The notes beneath the pieces were generated by a model that worked only from the letters and a program-made list of their open reading frames with translations, was not told the DNA's origin and did no database searches. Of a stretch of DNA of 64,000 nucleotides, positions 54,411 to 64,000 are shown one piece after another. Made by a program: the position numbers and the translations under genes. Where the stretch lies: positions 174,486 to 238,485 of the forward strand of contig JACVRA010000077.1 of assembly GCA_019828545.1 (NCBI GenBank), read 5' to 3'. The DNA is from Paracamarosporium sp. OC-R06-R3. Lineage: Eukaryota; Ascomycota; Dothideomycetes; Pleosporales; Didymosphaeriaceae. Numbering within the stretch: the stretch's first letter is position 1; every line of letters begins with the position of its first letter.

Positions 54411-55676
54411 TCACGTTTTAGAGATACCCTTTGTACTGATCACACTATTCGAATCACTCTTTCCACTATACGTTCTCTCTTCGTCTCTTCCATTGGCTGC
54501 TGTGATTATCATTTCACCCTCGACACGGGTAAGCGGATACTCATCGTGCTCATACTCGAGCTTGCTCCTCAGTGGCCCTCTGTTACTGACATTGCCAGAG
54601 TATCCTGCACGATTCTCAGTACTCCCCTTGTTCGAACTCCAAAGACGGGTCGGTGATATGATTTTGAGAAGAGGACGCAACGTCGCAATGCAACAGTTGC
54701 TAATGGCAATTGCAGGCTCAGCAACTGACCAGAAAGCAGCGTGGTGCATGGAGTAAGGTAGGTCGGTGAAATCGACGTGCAGAAGGACGTTGATGCGGAT
54801 GATTGTTATGGCAGTCACACTGCAAGGCCGTCAGCCAGCAACATTACATGGCGCACGCTCGATACGTACAAGAGCCCGATGCTAAATATAGCTGCGAGAC
54901 CAATCTTTGTTCCGACCGCCATCTGTATATTCCGGAGGAATGGAATGGGTAGCAGCATAATGATCAAGTCGGTGATCATGTTGAAGATCCCAATGGTGAC
55001 AAATGCGACGTTGTAGCTTGCGCAATGTCCGCCGGGAATTGCAGGGTTCCAATTCATCTCGAACGGCGTGCATATAAGGAAGATCTGGAGCATACTTCCC
55101 AGCCAGTAGCCTCCTATCAAGCCCATGCAGACCCATATCCATTTGCGAAAGTTTGGCTGTGGGAATATGCGTAGGTAAAACCATAGGTAGGATAGCTTCA
55201 CGCTGGCCATTGCTGCGTAGTAAACAGATTGGTAGGCTACCAGTTGCTTTGCGACGAAAGTTAAATTGGCGATTGGAAGCTCAGTACTGTGATACCGCAT
55301 GCCATGGTTGGCGTATGTGATGTGCATTGCGAGCATGCCTACAGTTTCTGATTAGTGAAAATTCACCAGAACCTCGCTGCTAGTCTCCTTCATTCGTAAA
55401 AGGATCAGCGTGCACTTACCGAAGGTGAATACCAACGAAACCACTGCGGCGACATCGTCCCACCCGTGAGATGGTCAGCCCCAGTACTGCAAGACTATAT
55501 CAAGAGTCTGCAGATACCACTCACCATACTTTGGTCTTGCGCACTCGTCTCGCAACAAACCGCAACGCAACTAGCGTGGTTGCAAGCCCAACCAAGAAAA
55601 AGCTAGCTGCCAGCTGTCTGGTCACTATTCGGAATTTGAAGATGTTTGTCTTTGTCAACGGATCAGTTGGCAGCAT
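54411..55676 (-). CDS. Rhodopsin-domain (SAT4/Pth11-related) integral membrane protein, possibly disrupted
   Basis: The best model has four exons (55676-55525, 55463-55420, 55338-54870, 54819-54411) and 357 residues. Fungal rhodopsin-domain signatures are KVWWDDVAAV, YQSVYYAAMASVKLSYLWFYLRIF, CTPFEMNW, GHCASYNVAFVTIGIFNMITD and VDFTDLPYSMHHAAFWSVAEP. Six to seven membrane segments are visible. The two downstream introns have normal ends. The first intron has GTGAGT and a GCTGAC branch site, but where the frame demands the acceptor AG the sequence has GG (minus-strand bases 55465-55464). All AG alternatives nearby break the frame. The gene may therefore be an inactive allele, or translation may start at the internal ATG at 55336. 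Related proteins are orphan receptor-like sensors of surface or nutrient cues. Confidence 0.7.
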
Positions 55677-56544
55677 ACTGAACGGTGTCTCTCAACCTGC
55701 AGCGTCGGGTGAATGCTCATAAGTCGAACGGCGCGCCACTTGCATTTTGGCCTACCTAGGTAGATATTTTAGCGGTTTCTCTTCATTCCTTCGTGCGGAT
55801 TTTTTTAGCAGGGATCGAGCAGGATCACCGTCTCATACTCGAATCCTTCACGGGCGTGGTTACGACATCATTGGCGAATGATCGACTGCGGCACAAAAAA
55901 AGAGGAGCCCGAGGTCAGTGTGCTCGCCTCACTTTAACGAACACAATCGGGTTCTACTACTACCGTAGTGTTATCGCCAGTATCACCTAGTTATTCCTGG
56001 CGCCACGGCCGTTTCCCATCGAGCAGAAACTACCTATTTGTGCCTCAGTGTATGCCACACCTGTCGTTCTCGCCCCGTTCCGCGGCTGAGGCTCCACAGG
56101 GCGGCTACGGATTGTTACCAGTGAGGACCGGGTATGCGAGTCTGGAACAGCTTGCTGAACGCTCTCATGAGAGCCGGCATGAGAGCCGGCAGTATTGGCA
56201 GATAACTCCATGCCATATGCGTGCTGTTCTCCGGCAAACCAATGGGGCAGATGGGATGCCACAGTCCGCGGCTCGGGCCCGGGTCGGCTGCGGACCGTTG
56301 CTGGTAAGCGCCGGACGCGCGAGTCAGTAATGTCTTGCTAAAAGGCCCCACTGTGAGACCCTTGTTAGTATAAGCCGTGAGCGTTGAGCCACTGTCTCAT
56401 GATTATGGGTTGTTCATTTGTTTGGAATAAGTGTCTCCCGTACCTAGCCGCAACGGTAATATTCCTTCCATCCCCAGTCTGCTCGCACAGGCGGGACTAT
56501 ACACAGCAATTGCAAGTCTCAGAAAGTAGTCAAGAGCAAACAAA
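55677..56544. other. Intergenic with diverged direct repeats
   Basis: Divergent spacer between the rhodopsin-domain gene and the second GMC gene. It holds a GC-richer block (56080-56342) with two diverged ~80-bp direct repeats and a doubled 12-bp unit CATGAGAGCCGG at 56166-56189. A 120-codon frame (55968-56330) spans it but has no recognisable family. Confidence 0.45.
56080..56342. repeat. Two diverged ~80-bp direct repeats with a 12-bp tandem unit between
   Basis: Copy A is 56080-56159 and copy B 56266-56342. Both begin CCGCGGCT and share GGCTRCGGA, GTTRC and GCGAGTC blocks, with most differences being transitions. Between them CATGAGAGCCGG occurs twice in tandem (56166-56189). Confidence 0.5.
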
Positions 56545-58473
56545 ATGTCTCTGCATACTGGCTGTGTGACCTCAATGGATGAACTCTCCATGAAAGAACC
56601 TGACTTCATTGTCATAGGTGGAGGCATCGGCGGCTTGGTCGTCGCTAACCGCCTGAGCGAACATGAAGACAAGAAGGTATTGTTGATTGAAGCGGGCAAG
56701 CATCGTCTTGGAGATCCAAAGATCAACACAGTTGGCATGCTTTCAACGCTCTATGGGGATCCTGATTACGATTGGGACTTTATGACCGAACCTCAAGTAA
56801 GTTGAACACGGCACAGCACAGTTCCAAGTCTGGTCGAGAACGGTGTCTGACAAGACCAACAGACGCACGTACTCGGCAGGCAGATCCCGCACCCACGAGG
56901 AAAGGTGCTTGGTGGCTCTAGTGCAATCAACTTTTGTGCGAACGTGTACCCTTCCAAGGCCAATTTTGAAGCATGGAAAGCGCTCGGGAACGATGGATGG
57001 GACGCTAACGGGCTTGCGCCATACTTTCGCAAGTACAGTCGGTTCACGCCACCAAGTCCTGAAACGAAGGAGCTTCTCAGCATTAACTACATCAACGAGA
57101 AACTGCACGGCAAGACAGGTCCTTTGCCTATAACCATCCCCGATATCTATGGACCCTTTCAGGAATCGTGGGTCAAGGCACTCGACAAGCTTGGCTGGTG
57201 CAACGGCGAGGATCCCATTGAAGGCGAGAAGCTAGGTACCTTTGCATGTGAGCTGACTATCGATGCGGAGACCAAGACTCGCGGCTACGCAGCATCAGCC
57301 TACTACACACCGGAAGTTGCAAAGAGGTCCAACCTCCAAGTCCTGACCGAGACATTCGTTGAGAAGATACTCACCAGGACAGTCGATGGCTTAGCTGTGG
57401 CTACTGGTGTAAAAGTGCAGACGAGCGACGGCGCACACCACGAGGTCCTCGCGAGAAAAGAAGTCATACTGTGCGCTGGGGCCATTCAATCACCTCAGAT
57501 CCTTGAACTGTCTGGCATCGGCCAAAAAGAACTCCTCGAAAAGCATGGAATTCCCGTAGTCCTCGACAGTCCTGGTGTTGGCGAGAACCTCCAGGATCAT
57601 GCTATATCAGCCCCATGCTTTGAGATTGCCGATGATCAGATCTCAGCGGACATCATGCGGGATCCCAACATTGTGCAGGCTGTATTGGAACAATACATGA
57701 CCACTAAGACTGGTCCACTTGTCGGTATACCAATCAGTCTCACTATGCTTCCATTGGTTGACTCAAATGGCCGTGTCAGCCACGATGATATCGCCAAGCT
57801 GATGAAGCAGTACGTTGATGACGCAGATCTTCCTGTTTGGCAGAAGAAGCAGTATGAACTACTCCGGGCCCAAATATTAGGACCCAAAGAAGCAGCCGGT
57901 TACGCAATGATGCTACCACTTCAGTTAAACATTTCTTCTGGGAAAACGGAGATGAAAGATTTGCTTGCGCCCACCAACCCCAAGAACTATATCACTATCA
58001 TGGTGGTCAATAATCACCCATTCTCACGCGGTATTTGCCACATCCGATCTGCAAACTCGAGGGACAAGCCAATCTTGGATCCGAGATATTTGTCTCATCC
58101 GCTAGACCTGGAGATCCTAGCACTGCAGACACAATATCTCGAAAAGATCGTGAAGACGGAGCCATTTGCATCTTTGCTTAAACCAAACGGACGATTACCC
58201 GGAGGCAAAGAGGCAACAAGCTTGGACGCAGCGAAGGAGATCGTCAAGGAGCGGTTGCTGAGCACGTTCCATCCTGTAGGTACATGCGCAATGATGCCGA
58301 AAGAGATTGGAGGTGTAGTAGACAGCAGACTAAAGGTGCATGGGACCAAAAACTTAAGAGTTGTTGACGCATCTGTGTTCCCAATGGAGACACTGGGAAA
58401 CATCCAGGCAACAGTATATGCAGTAGCAGAGAAGGCAGCCGATCTTATTAAGGAAGAATTAGTAGAGGGATAG
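56545..58473 (+). CDS. Intracellular GMC-family FAD oxidoreductase
   Basis: Two exons (56545-56796 and 56863-58473) give 620 residues; the intron is 66 nt, GTAAGT..ACAG. There is no signal peptide, unlike the GMC gene at 6.5 kb. The FAD motif is DFIVIGGGIGGLVVANRLSE, then LLIEAGKH and the GMC signature PRGKVLGGSSAINFCANVYP. ILCAGAIQSPQILELSGIG is the second signature. The catalytic pair lies in FHPVGTCAMMPKEIGGVVD (His) and ETLGNIQATVYAVAEKAADL (Asn), the His/Asn arrangement of choline-dehydrogenase and aryl-alcohol-oxidase-like enzymes. The substrate is an unidentified alcohol. The two GMC genes of the window are clearly paralogous families and not recent duplicates. The stop codon lies about 70 bases from the repeat block. 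Confidence 0.92.
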
Positions 58474-58545
58474 AATGTAAAAGGCTCAGGAACTAGGGAT
58501 TCATAGTGCTAGAAAAATATAAGAATAAATTTAATAAAGACAAAG

Positions 58546-58749
58546 TATCACGTCACAGGTGGTAGCAATGTAGACTCGACTTAGGGGAATCAATAATAGA
58601 TTGTAGGATAGACGAATCGCTGGCTAGCCATCCTAGCCAGCTCTAGTATAATATAACCCCTCATCACCTGACGCGTTCAATCGGGACCTAAAAGGCCCCA
58701 ATATCCCCTATAGGGTGGAGGCAGGTACTCGTCACCCGTGCATGTGACA
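58546..58749 (-). mobile_element. Solo or 3' LTR of a Ty3/gypsy family, minus orientation
   Basis: This ~200-bp block is the reverse complement, with mostly C-to-T/G-to-A differences, of the block at 61545-61742. Read on the minus strand it starts TGTCACATG and shares GAGTACCTG, GATATTGGGGCCT, ATGAGGGGTTATATTATAC, TAGAGCTGGC, GATTCGTCTATCCTA and GTGAC near its end. It keeps more G/C than its partner, so it has suffered less RIP. Confidence 0.6.
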
Positions 58750-58982
58750 AAAGGTAACTAATAAATTACTAAGACAATGCCAGCCAAAGTAACGTACCTC
58801 ACGGGCGAGTCGGTTACATAGGCAAGTCGGTTAGAGCACCAAGCCCCCACTAGAATCTAAACTATTGTCAATAGTACAGAATCACTATAAATTACTATAA
58901 AAAATTGTAATAGTATAATCTACTTTAGGCTGGCGAATGGGTAAGGGTTAAGGTAAGGTAGGGGTCTTACGTAAGGCTACCC

Positions 58983-59046
58983 AACCCCTACCTAACCCCT
59001 ACCTAGATTTTTAGTACTTTTTTTGGGTAGGGGTTAGGTAAGGGTT
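58983..59046. repeat. 22-bp inverted repeat of C-rich/G-rich telomere-like units
   Basis: AACCCCTACCTAACCCCTAC and its continuation (58983-59004) pairs with GGGTAGGGGTTAGGTAAGGG and its continuation (59025-59046) at 20 of 22 positions. Similar GGTAAGG/TAGGGG units also occur at 58938-58965 and around 59062-59080. Confidence 0.7.
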
Positions 59047-59509
59047 ACATAGACTAGAGGTAAGGTAGGGGTTATTACTAATAAGTTAAGGTAGGTCTTA
59101 CTTAGCTAAAATTTTTTAAAAATCCCTAATAGGTATATTATTAATATTTTATTAGTAAGGAAAAGATTATTTCTAGCTATTATTAGAATAAGTAATATTA
59201 ATTTCAATTATTATAGCTTATTATTATAGCTTATTATTATAGAAAAAGAATGTAGGAACTATGTCTTATTTCTATAGAAGCTATTTTATATAAGTTATAA
59301 TTAAAAATCCTACTACCCTAGGAACTACCTATTCCTTAGAAACCTAATTATTTAAACTTGTTATAATATTACTAAGTAAACTATAAGTCTTTTACTTAAA
59401 TTATAACACGCTAAACGTAAATAGCATTAATTATATAATCTTTTAAAGTTAGTAGATATAGCTAATAGGTAGAAAACAATAATATACCTTTAAAGTATCT
59501 AATAAAAAA

Positions 59510-59577
59510 AGCTTTAGTAGCTTTTTATAAAGCTTTAGTAGCTTTTTATAAAGCTTTAGTAGCTTTTTATAAAGCTT
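59510..59577. repeat. 21-bp tandem repeat, 3.2 copies
   Basis: Three identical copies of a 21-bp unit (59510-59530, 59531-59551, 59552-59572), beginning AGCTTTAGTAG, are followed by the first five bases of a fourth. The copies are identical although the surrounding DNA is heavily mutated. Confidence 0.9.
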
Positions 59578-59914
59578 CTAGAGTAGGTTTATAGAACTAT
59601 ATAGTATTATTAATTCTTATTTTTTAAGTAATCTCCTACACAAGTCTTGAGAAAGGTGCCTTAAGAAGTAAGAGATTGGTAGACTTTTAGTATTTCTTAA
59701 TTTTATAAAGAGCAATGGCTACGTACTATTAATTAAAAACTATAATAATAAACTATAATAACTTATTACCTAGCTTATACCTACGCGGCTTCTTTATACC
59801 TATTATAGGCTTTTTCTTAGGAGCTTTGTAGGTAGCCTTACTTATAAGGTCTTTTCTAGGCTGCTTATTAGCTGCTATAGTCTAAAGCGGCTTATTTGGT
59901 CTACTTCTAAACAT

Positions 59915-60198
59915 TATAGAGAAGTATAAACAAGAGATTATTATAAAAGTATATAATTATTCTAGTACGTATTAAGGTATTAAGGTATTATAGAGAAAGT
60001 AGAGTATTATAGTGTTTTAATATATAAATACTTATATAATTACTAAGCTATTTAAGTTATGTATATATATCTACTTAAACCTCCTACCTATTTTATTTAC
60101 CCTACTAGCTATTAGCTATAATACCTTAATACCTTAATACCTTAATATATAATTATATACCTTTATAATAGTTTATTATTAATACTCCTCTATAATAG
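59915..60198. mobile_element. MITE-like element with ~80-bp terminal inverted repeats
   Basis: Bases 59915-59997 and 60118-60198 are approximate reverse complements. Shared blocks are ATTATAGAG, ATTATAAA-GTATATAATTA and two to three ATTAAGGT units. Total length is about 284 bp and there is no coding capacity. Boundaries and target-site duplication are uncertain. Confidence 0.45.
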
Positions 60199-61544
60199 CT
60201 AAAATTAAGTATAAGTTACTTAAGACCTTTCTTTTTAAAGTCTCTATTCTTAAGGGTTTTACGTATAAAGAGTTCTTTACCCTTTTAAAGGTATTAATAC
60301 TAGTCTTTTATTATAGTAGTTACTAATTTATATAGGGTTAGGCATTTAAATCTATTAAAATTAGTAATATCCTTATACTTTATAGTTAGGCTAGATTAAA
60401 GAAAGGCTATTCTATAAATTCTAAGTTTATCTTTAAAGGAGTGCTTAGTTTAAGTTTATATACTATTTAGTAGAGAGATTAAGCTACCTTATATTTTAAA
60501 GAGGAGTAAATTATTAAGAAAGCCTACGCTTTAGATTACTAAGTAAAATTATAATTAAAAAAGAAGTTATAAAAAGACAATAAATATAATACCCTATTAA
60601 ATAAAGATAAGATTATAATACTTAATAATTAGTAGGATATTAAGGCTAAGAAGTGCTTTAATACTTAAAAGAGTAGTTAGTATTATTATAGCTTTTTATT
60701 ACGTTTACTTATTTTTTAATAGCTAAATAGCTTAAGTCTATACTTACTTATACCTATAAAAAATAGGCTAGAATCTAAGATAAGATTAATAAAAAAACCT
60801 TTAAAAATGCATTTAAGAAGTTAATAACTATAGTTATTTCTTTAGTAATAACATCCTTAATAAGTTATAGTACTTCTTATATTTAAGGTACTAATAATAC
60901 ATTAGATAGAATTTAACGTAAGGCTTACTAAGAAGGGAAAAAAAAGCTTTAGACCTATACTTTTAAGGATAACTAAGAGAAGGCTATATATATATAGTTT
61001 ATCTAAGATCTTACTACTAAAGAGCTAAATATAGTATTTAAAAAAGACTTTTAATAAATTATTATATACTTTTATTATATATATTTATTTATCTTATTAG
61101 ACTATTTAAGCTTTTAGCCCTACCTACTATTTAAGGCAAAGCTATAGACGTTAACAATCCTTATATAGAATTTAAAGAGAATAAGTATACTAAGAAGAAG
61201 GATAAAGACTCTAAGATTAATAAGATATTTAACTAGACTAAAAATTATTATAATAAAGATATTCTAGCTAGTAATAAGGAAATAGATAGTAAGGAGATAA
61301 ATAGTAAAGAGATAAATAATAAAAAAGAAATAAACTTTAAAGGGTTTTTAAACTAAAATATATACTATAAATTCTAATAAGTAGGAATACGCTATAGCTA
61401 AACATTAATAATAGCTAATTATTATAGACTTATTATTATATAACTAAGGATTTAATATAATTATAGTATTTTAAATAATATAAAGCTATTTATATTTCTT
61501 TATATTCCCTTTATAAGTTTTAACTATCTATTAATTTATCTATT

Positions 61545-61742
61545 TGTTATATGGGTAGGTAAAGAGTACCTGTTTTTACCCTATATAGGATATTGGGGCC
61601 TGTTAGGCCCCGACGGGACACGTTAAGTAATAAGGGGTTATATTATACTAGAGCTGGCAAAAATAGTTAGCTAGTAATTCGTCTATCCTATAATTTATTA
61701 TTAATTCCCTTAAGTTAAGTCTATATTACTACTACCCGTGAC
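61545..61742 (+). mobile_element. 5' LTR of a Ty3/gypsy element
   Basis: The 198-bp block starts TGTTATATGGG and ends near CCCGTGAC, just upstream of the degraded gag region of a plus-strand gypsy element. Its inverted relative lies at 58546-58749. The terminal CA is not seen, which RIP could explain. Confidence 0.6.
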
Positions 61743-64000
61743 CTAATATTTGAATTACTCTTACTTTTACGTAAGTAGTCTAGACTAACTTACCTCTATA
61801 GACTCTAAATAGGCTAAATCTAGGAGCAGCTAGGCCGCCCAAGACTCTTACGTTATAGTCTTAGTAGATAATACTAATTTAGTAAGTAAAGACGTACAAT
61901 TAACTCCGTCTCTAATAACTCCTCCTCTTCTCTATTAACTAGTAATAACCTACGCTAGTTAACGCCTACTAGCGCCTAACGGCTTAAGAGAGGACCAGCC
62001 AACGATAACTATAATTAGTTAGGATATAATAGACGACGGCACGTTTAGTAACCTAAATATAGCCCTTAAATAGCTAAGAGATAAAAGAAACGCTGTAGAA
62101 CTATAGTATATAAATAACATTTGGCAACGTTATAAGTTAGGCGATGCTAGTGTACTCTTTAAGTCTATATAGGATACTATATAGTAGTAAGGAGTTATAA
62201 AGACTCCCTTTCTATAGCCACTAATACAAAAGTAGCCTTATAAGTATACGTAAAAGGATTATTACAACTTTAACTAGTAAAAGAATAATTATAAACTTTA
62301 CTTTTAAGCCTTAAAAATATATTTTATTAGTAAATAAATAAAGATTAATTATACTTTATAATTTGTTTCTAACGTCTTTTATATAGTCTAGAAGACTAAG
62401 GTCTAGTCTTAATTATTAATGGATCTATTCTAGAAGGAGATATAAGAGGCACTAAAGGGAAAGATACTTTAAGCGTTAAGATCCCCTAAAGAATAATGCT
62501 AATTAGTATATAATTAATTAAAACGGTGCTAATAGAGGCTAAACTAGGCCCCTTTAGATCTATTAAACTATTTTTAAAGCTATTAGAAGGAGTTAAAGGT
62601 TACTAATGTTAAATATTAAAAGTTAGAGTTTATTAGGTACCTTTTTTTATATATCTAACAACGCCTACAAACAATTCTACTAGAACTTAAAATAATAATA
62701 TTTAATATTAAGCTTTAGGCTTTAATTATTTTTAGGATAGAAAAATTGTCTATAATAAGGGCTATTTTTTTAGTTTAAGAATAACTACCTAAGAACTAAT
62801 AGTAGAAGTTAGAAACTAGGGGGAATAATAGACCTTAAAAGTAAATAAAGAAGGCTAGTAAGTAGGGTAATAGTCTAAGAAAGAGTAGAGTAATACTATT
62901 AAAACCTATTAAATCTAATAATATATTAATATACTATTATTATAATAAAGTAGGATACATCTACCTAGACTATTCTACTCTTAATAAGGCAGCCGCCTCT
63001 AGGTTATAAGACGCTAAGGTAGATAAAGAAAAGTTATACTTATTAAAAAAAGATAAGTAGTAGAAGGACTTATAGTAGTCCTATCTACCTATATTAATTT
63101 AATTATAAACTATATTAATTAAGTCCTAGAGGTTTATAAAATAGGCTTATTGTTTAACTAGCTATATAAGCAGCTAAAAGGGATACTTACCTTTAGGGCT
63201 AAAGTTAAATAAAAGTTTATAAAAGCCTTAGTAGACTTTACGTCTACCCTAAACCTCCTCTCCTTAACAAAGGCTAAATAGTTAAGGGTAGATATAATAC
63301 CTTTAAATAATTTACTTATAAAAGTAGTAAATAAGTCTTAAATAATAATATATAGTACTATAGTCCTTAATACGAAGCTTATAAACTCTTAAGAATAAAA
63401 GTAAATTTAAATATTACTATTTATAATAGTAGACCTTTTAAGGTATAATATATTCTTAAGTTTACTATAGTTTAACTAAATAAACCTAAAGGTAAACGTT
63501 GTAAGTTATTAAATCCTTTTTTAAAAGGAGATTAAGGGATTATATCTCCCCTTTAAGAAGATTACTATTAAAAGTATAGAGGAGTTTAATTATATACTTT
63601 AAAACCTATATACAGCTATTTATACTTATATAGTATTAGGCATAGGTAACTTAGTACTAAATAGACCTATTAGCCCTAAAAAGGGACTAATGTTAAATAT
63701 CTACTTTAAGTTTAAGAACTTTAGCTCTAATAAGAACTATAAAGCTATACTAAATTATAATAAAAATAATCTATATATAGAGCTTAAGTTAGGCTAGTAA
63801 CTATTATATTTTCCTATATATAACCTTATAGTTTCTAAATTAGAGACTTTCTAAAAGTATATTAAGGAATACCTTATAAAAGGTTAAATTTATTACTTAA
63901 AATTTCTAGTAGGGGCGTTAATCCTCTTTATAAAAAAGAAAGATAGTAGCCTTAGGCTTTATATAGATTATTAAGGACTTAATAAAATTATAATTAAGAA
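61743..64000 (+). mobile_element. RIP-degraded Ty3/gypsy retrotransposon, gag-protease-start of RT, cut by window end
   Basis: The plus strand shows, in order, a gag-like region (about 61.9-62.9 kb), a CCHC zinc-knuckle position (62932-62973), a protease-like stretch (about 63222-63265, ALVDFTSTLNLLS where intact elements have a DSGA-type site) and the start of reverse transcriptase (63903-64000). The RT part reads GALILFIKKKDSSLRLYIDY, a stop, then GLNKIIIK, matching the conserved gypsy RT entry. Stop codons occur throughout, and changes are of the C-to-T/G-to-A kind expected of RIP. The copy is certainly inactive. No primer-binding site can be read after such mutation. Confidence 0.75.

Larger units (their letters stand above)
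58750..61544. mobile_element. RIP-degraded AT-rich repeat block between two inverted LTRs
   Basis: About 2.8 kb of extremely AT-rich DNA with abundant TA steps and stop codons in every frame, as left by repeat-induced point mutation. No protein domain can be recognised with confidence. Inside it are a G-rich inverted repeat (58983-59046), a 21-bp tandem repeat (59510-59577) and a MITE-like hairpin (59915-60198). It could be the 3' part of a minus-oriented retroelement or a stack of nested elements. Confidence 0.6.

Noticed and set aside
58546..61742. Class II transposon with 200-bp terminal inverted repeats
   Set aside because: Not excluded, but the right repeat is directly followed by gypsy gag-protease-RT remnants, so two inverted LTRs explain it better.
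1..64000. CRISPR arrays, riboswitches, rRNA genes
   Set aside because: No regularly spaced direct repeats, no TPP-type riboswitch core and no rRNA-like sequence was seen; CRISPR is not expected in a fungal genome.

Overview
The window looks like a contig from a filamentous ascomycete, most likely a Dothideomycete of the Pleosporales type (inference). The evidence is short introns of about 47-130 nt (most about 50 nt) with GT..CTRAC..AG signals, typical fungal families (CFEM-GPI protein, CYP505 fused P450, GMC oxidoreductases, fungal rhodopsin-like membrane protein), and a sharply AT-rich block mutated in the manner of repeat-induced point mutation (RIP) at the right end. I read exon-intron structures by eye; every spliced model below keeps an open frame.

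Layout. 0.7-5.2 kb: TMA20 (-), an AT-hook protein (+), a tRNA-His gene with two insertions (+), TIM54 (+). 6.5-14 kb: secreted GMC oxidoreductase (+), CFEM-GPI protein (+), a long empty stretch, then a 7-TM protein (+). 14.4-34 kb is gene-dense: CYP505 fused P450/reductase (-), NPR3 (+), Old Yellow Enzyme-like oxidoreductase (+), MFS transporter (-), bHLH factor (-), ERB1 (-), PRP5 (+). 36-51 kb: Thr-rich secreted protein (-), methionine aminopeptidase 2 (-), HIR1 (-), matrin-type zinc finger protein (-), PAP2 lipid phosphatase (-), ankyrin protein (+), PUF6 (-). 51-58.5 kb is gene-poor: a probable small secreted protein (+), a rhodopsin-domain membrane protein with an apparently broken splice acceptor (-), and an intracellular GMC oxidoreductase (+). 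58.5-64 kb: RIP-degraded repeats, including two inverted ~200 bp LTRs, a MITE-like inverted repeat and the gag-protease-RT part of a Ty3/gypsy element that runs off the window.

Most genes are independent housekeeping functions: ribosome biogenesis and translation (ERB1, PUF6, TMA20, MetAP2), splicing (PRP5, matrin ZnF), chromatin (HIR1), nutrient signalling (NPR3), mitochondrial import (TIM54). They form no pathway cluster. The secreted and membrane genes (two GMC enzymes, CFEM, Thr-rich protein, small Pro/Ser-rich protein, two multi-TM proteins) lie mostly in gene-poor stretches.

The most unusual observation is the tRNA-His gene at 3359-3511. Besides a normal anticodon-loop intron it carries a 67-nt insertion in the T arm with the signals of a spliceosomal (mRNA-type) intron; removing it restores a perfect T arm.
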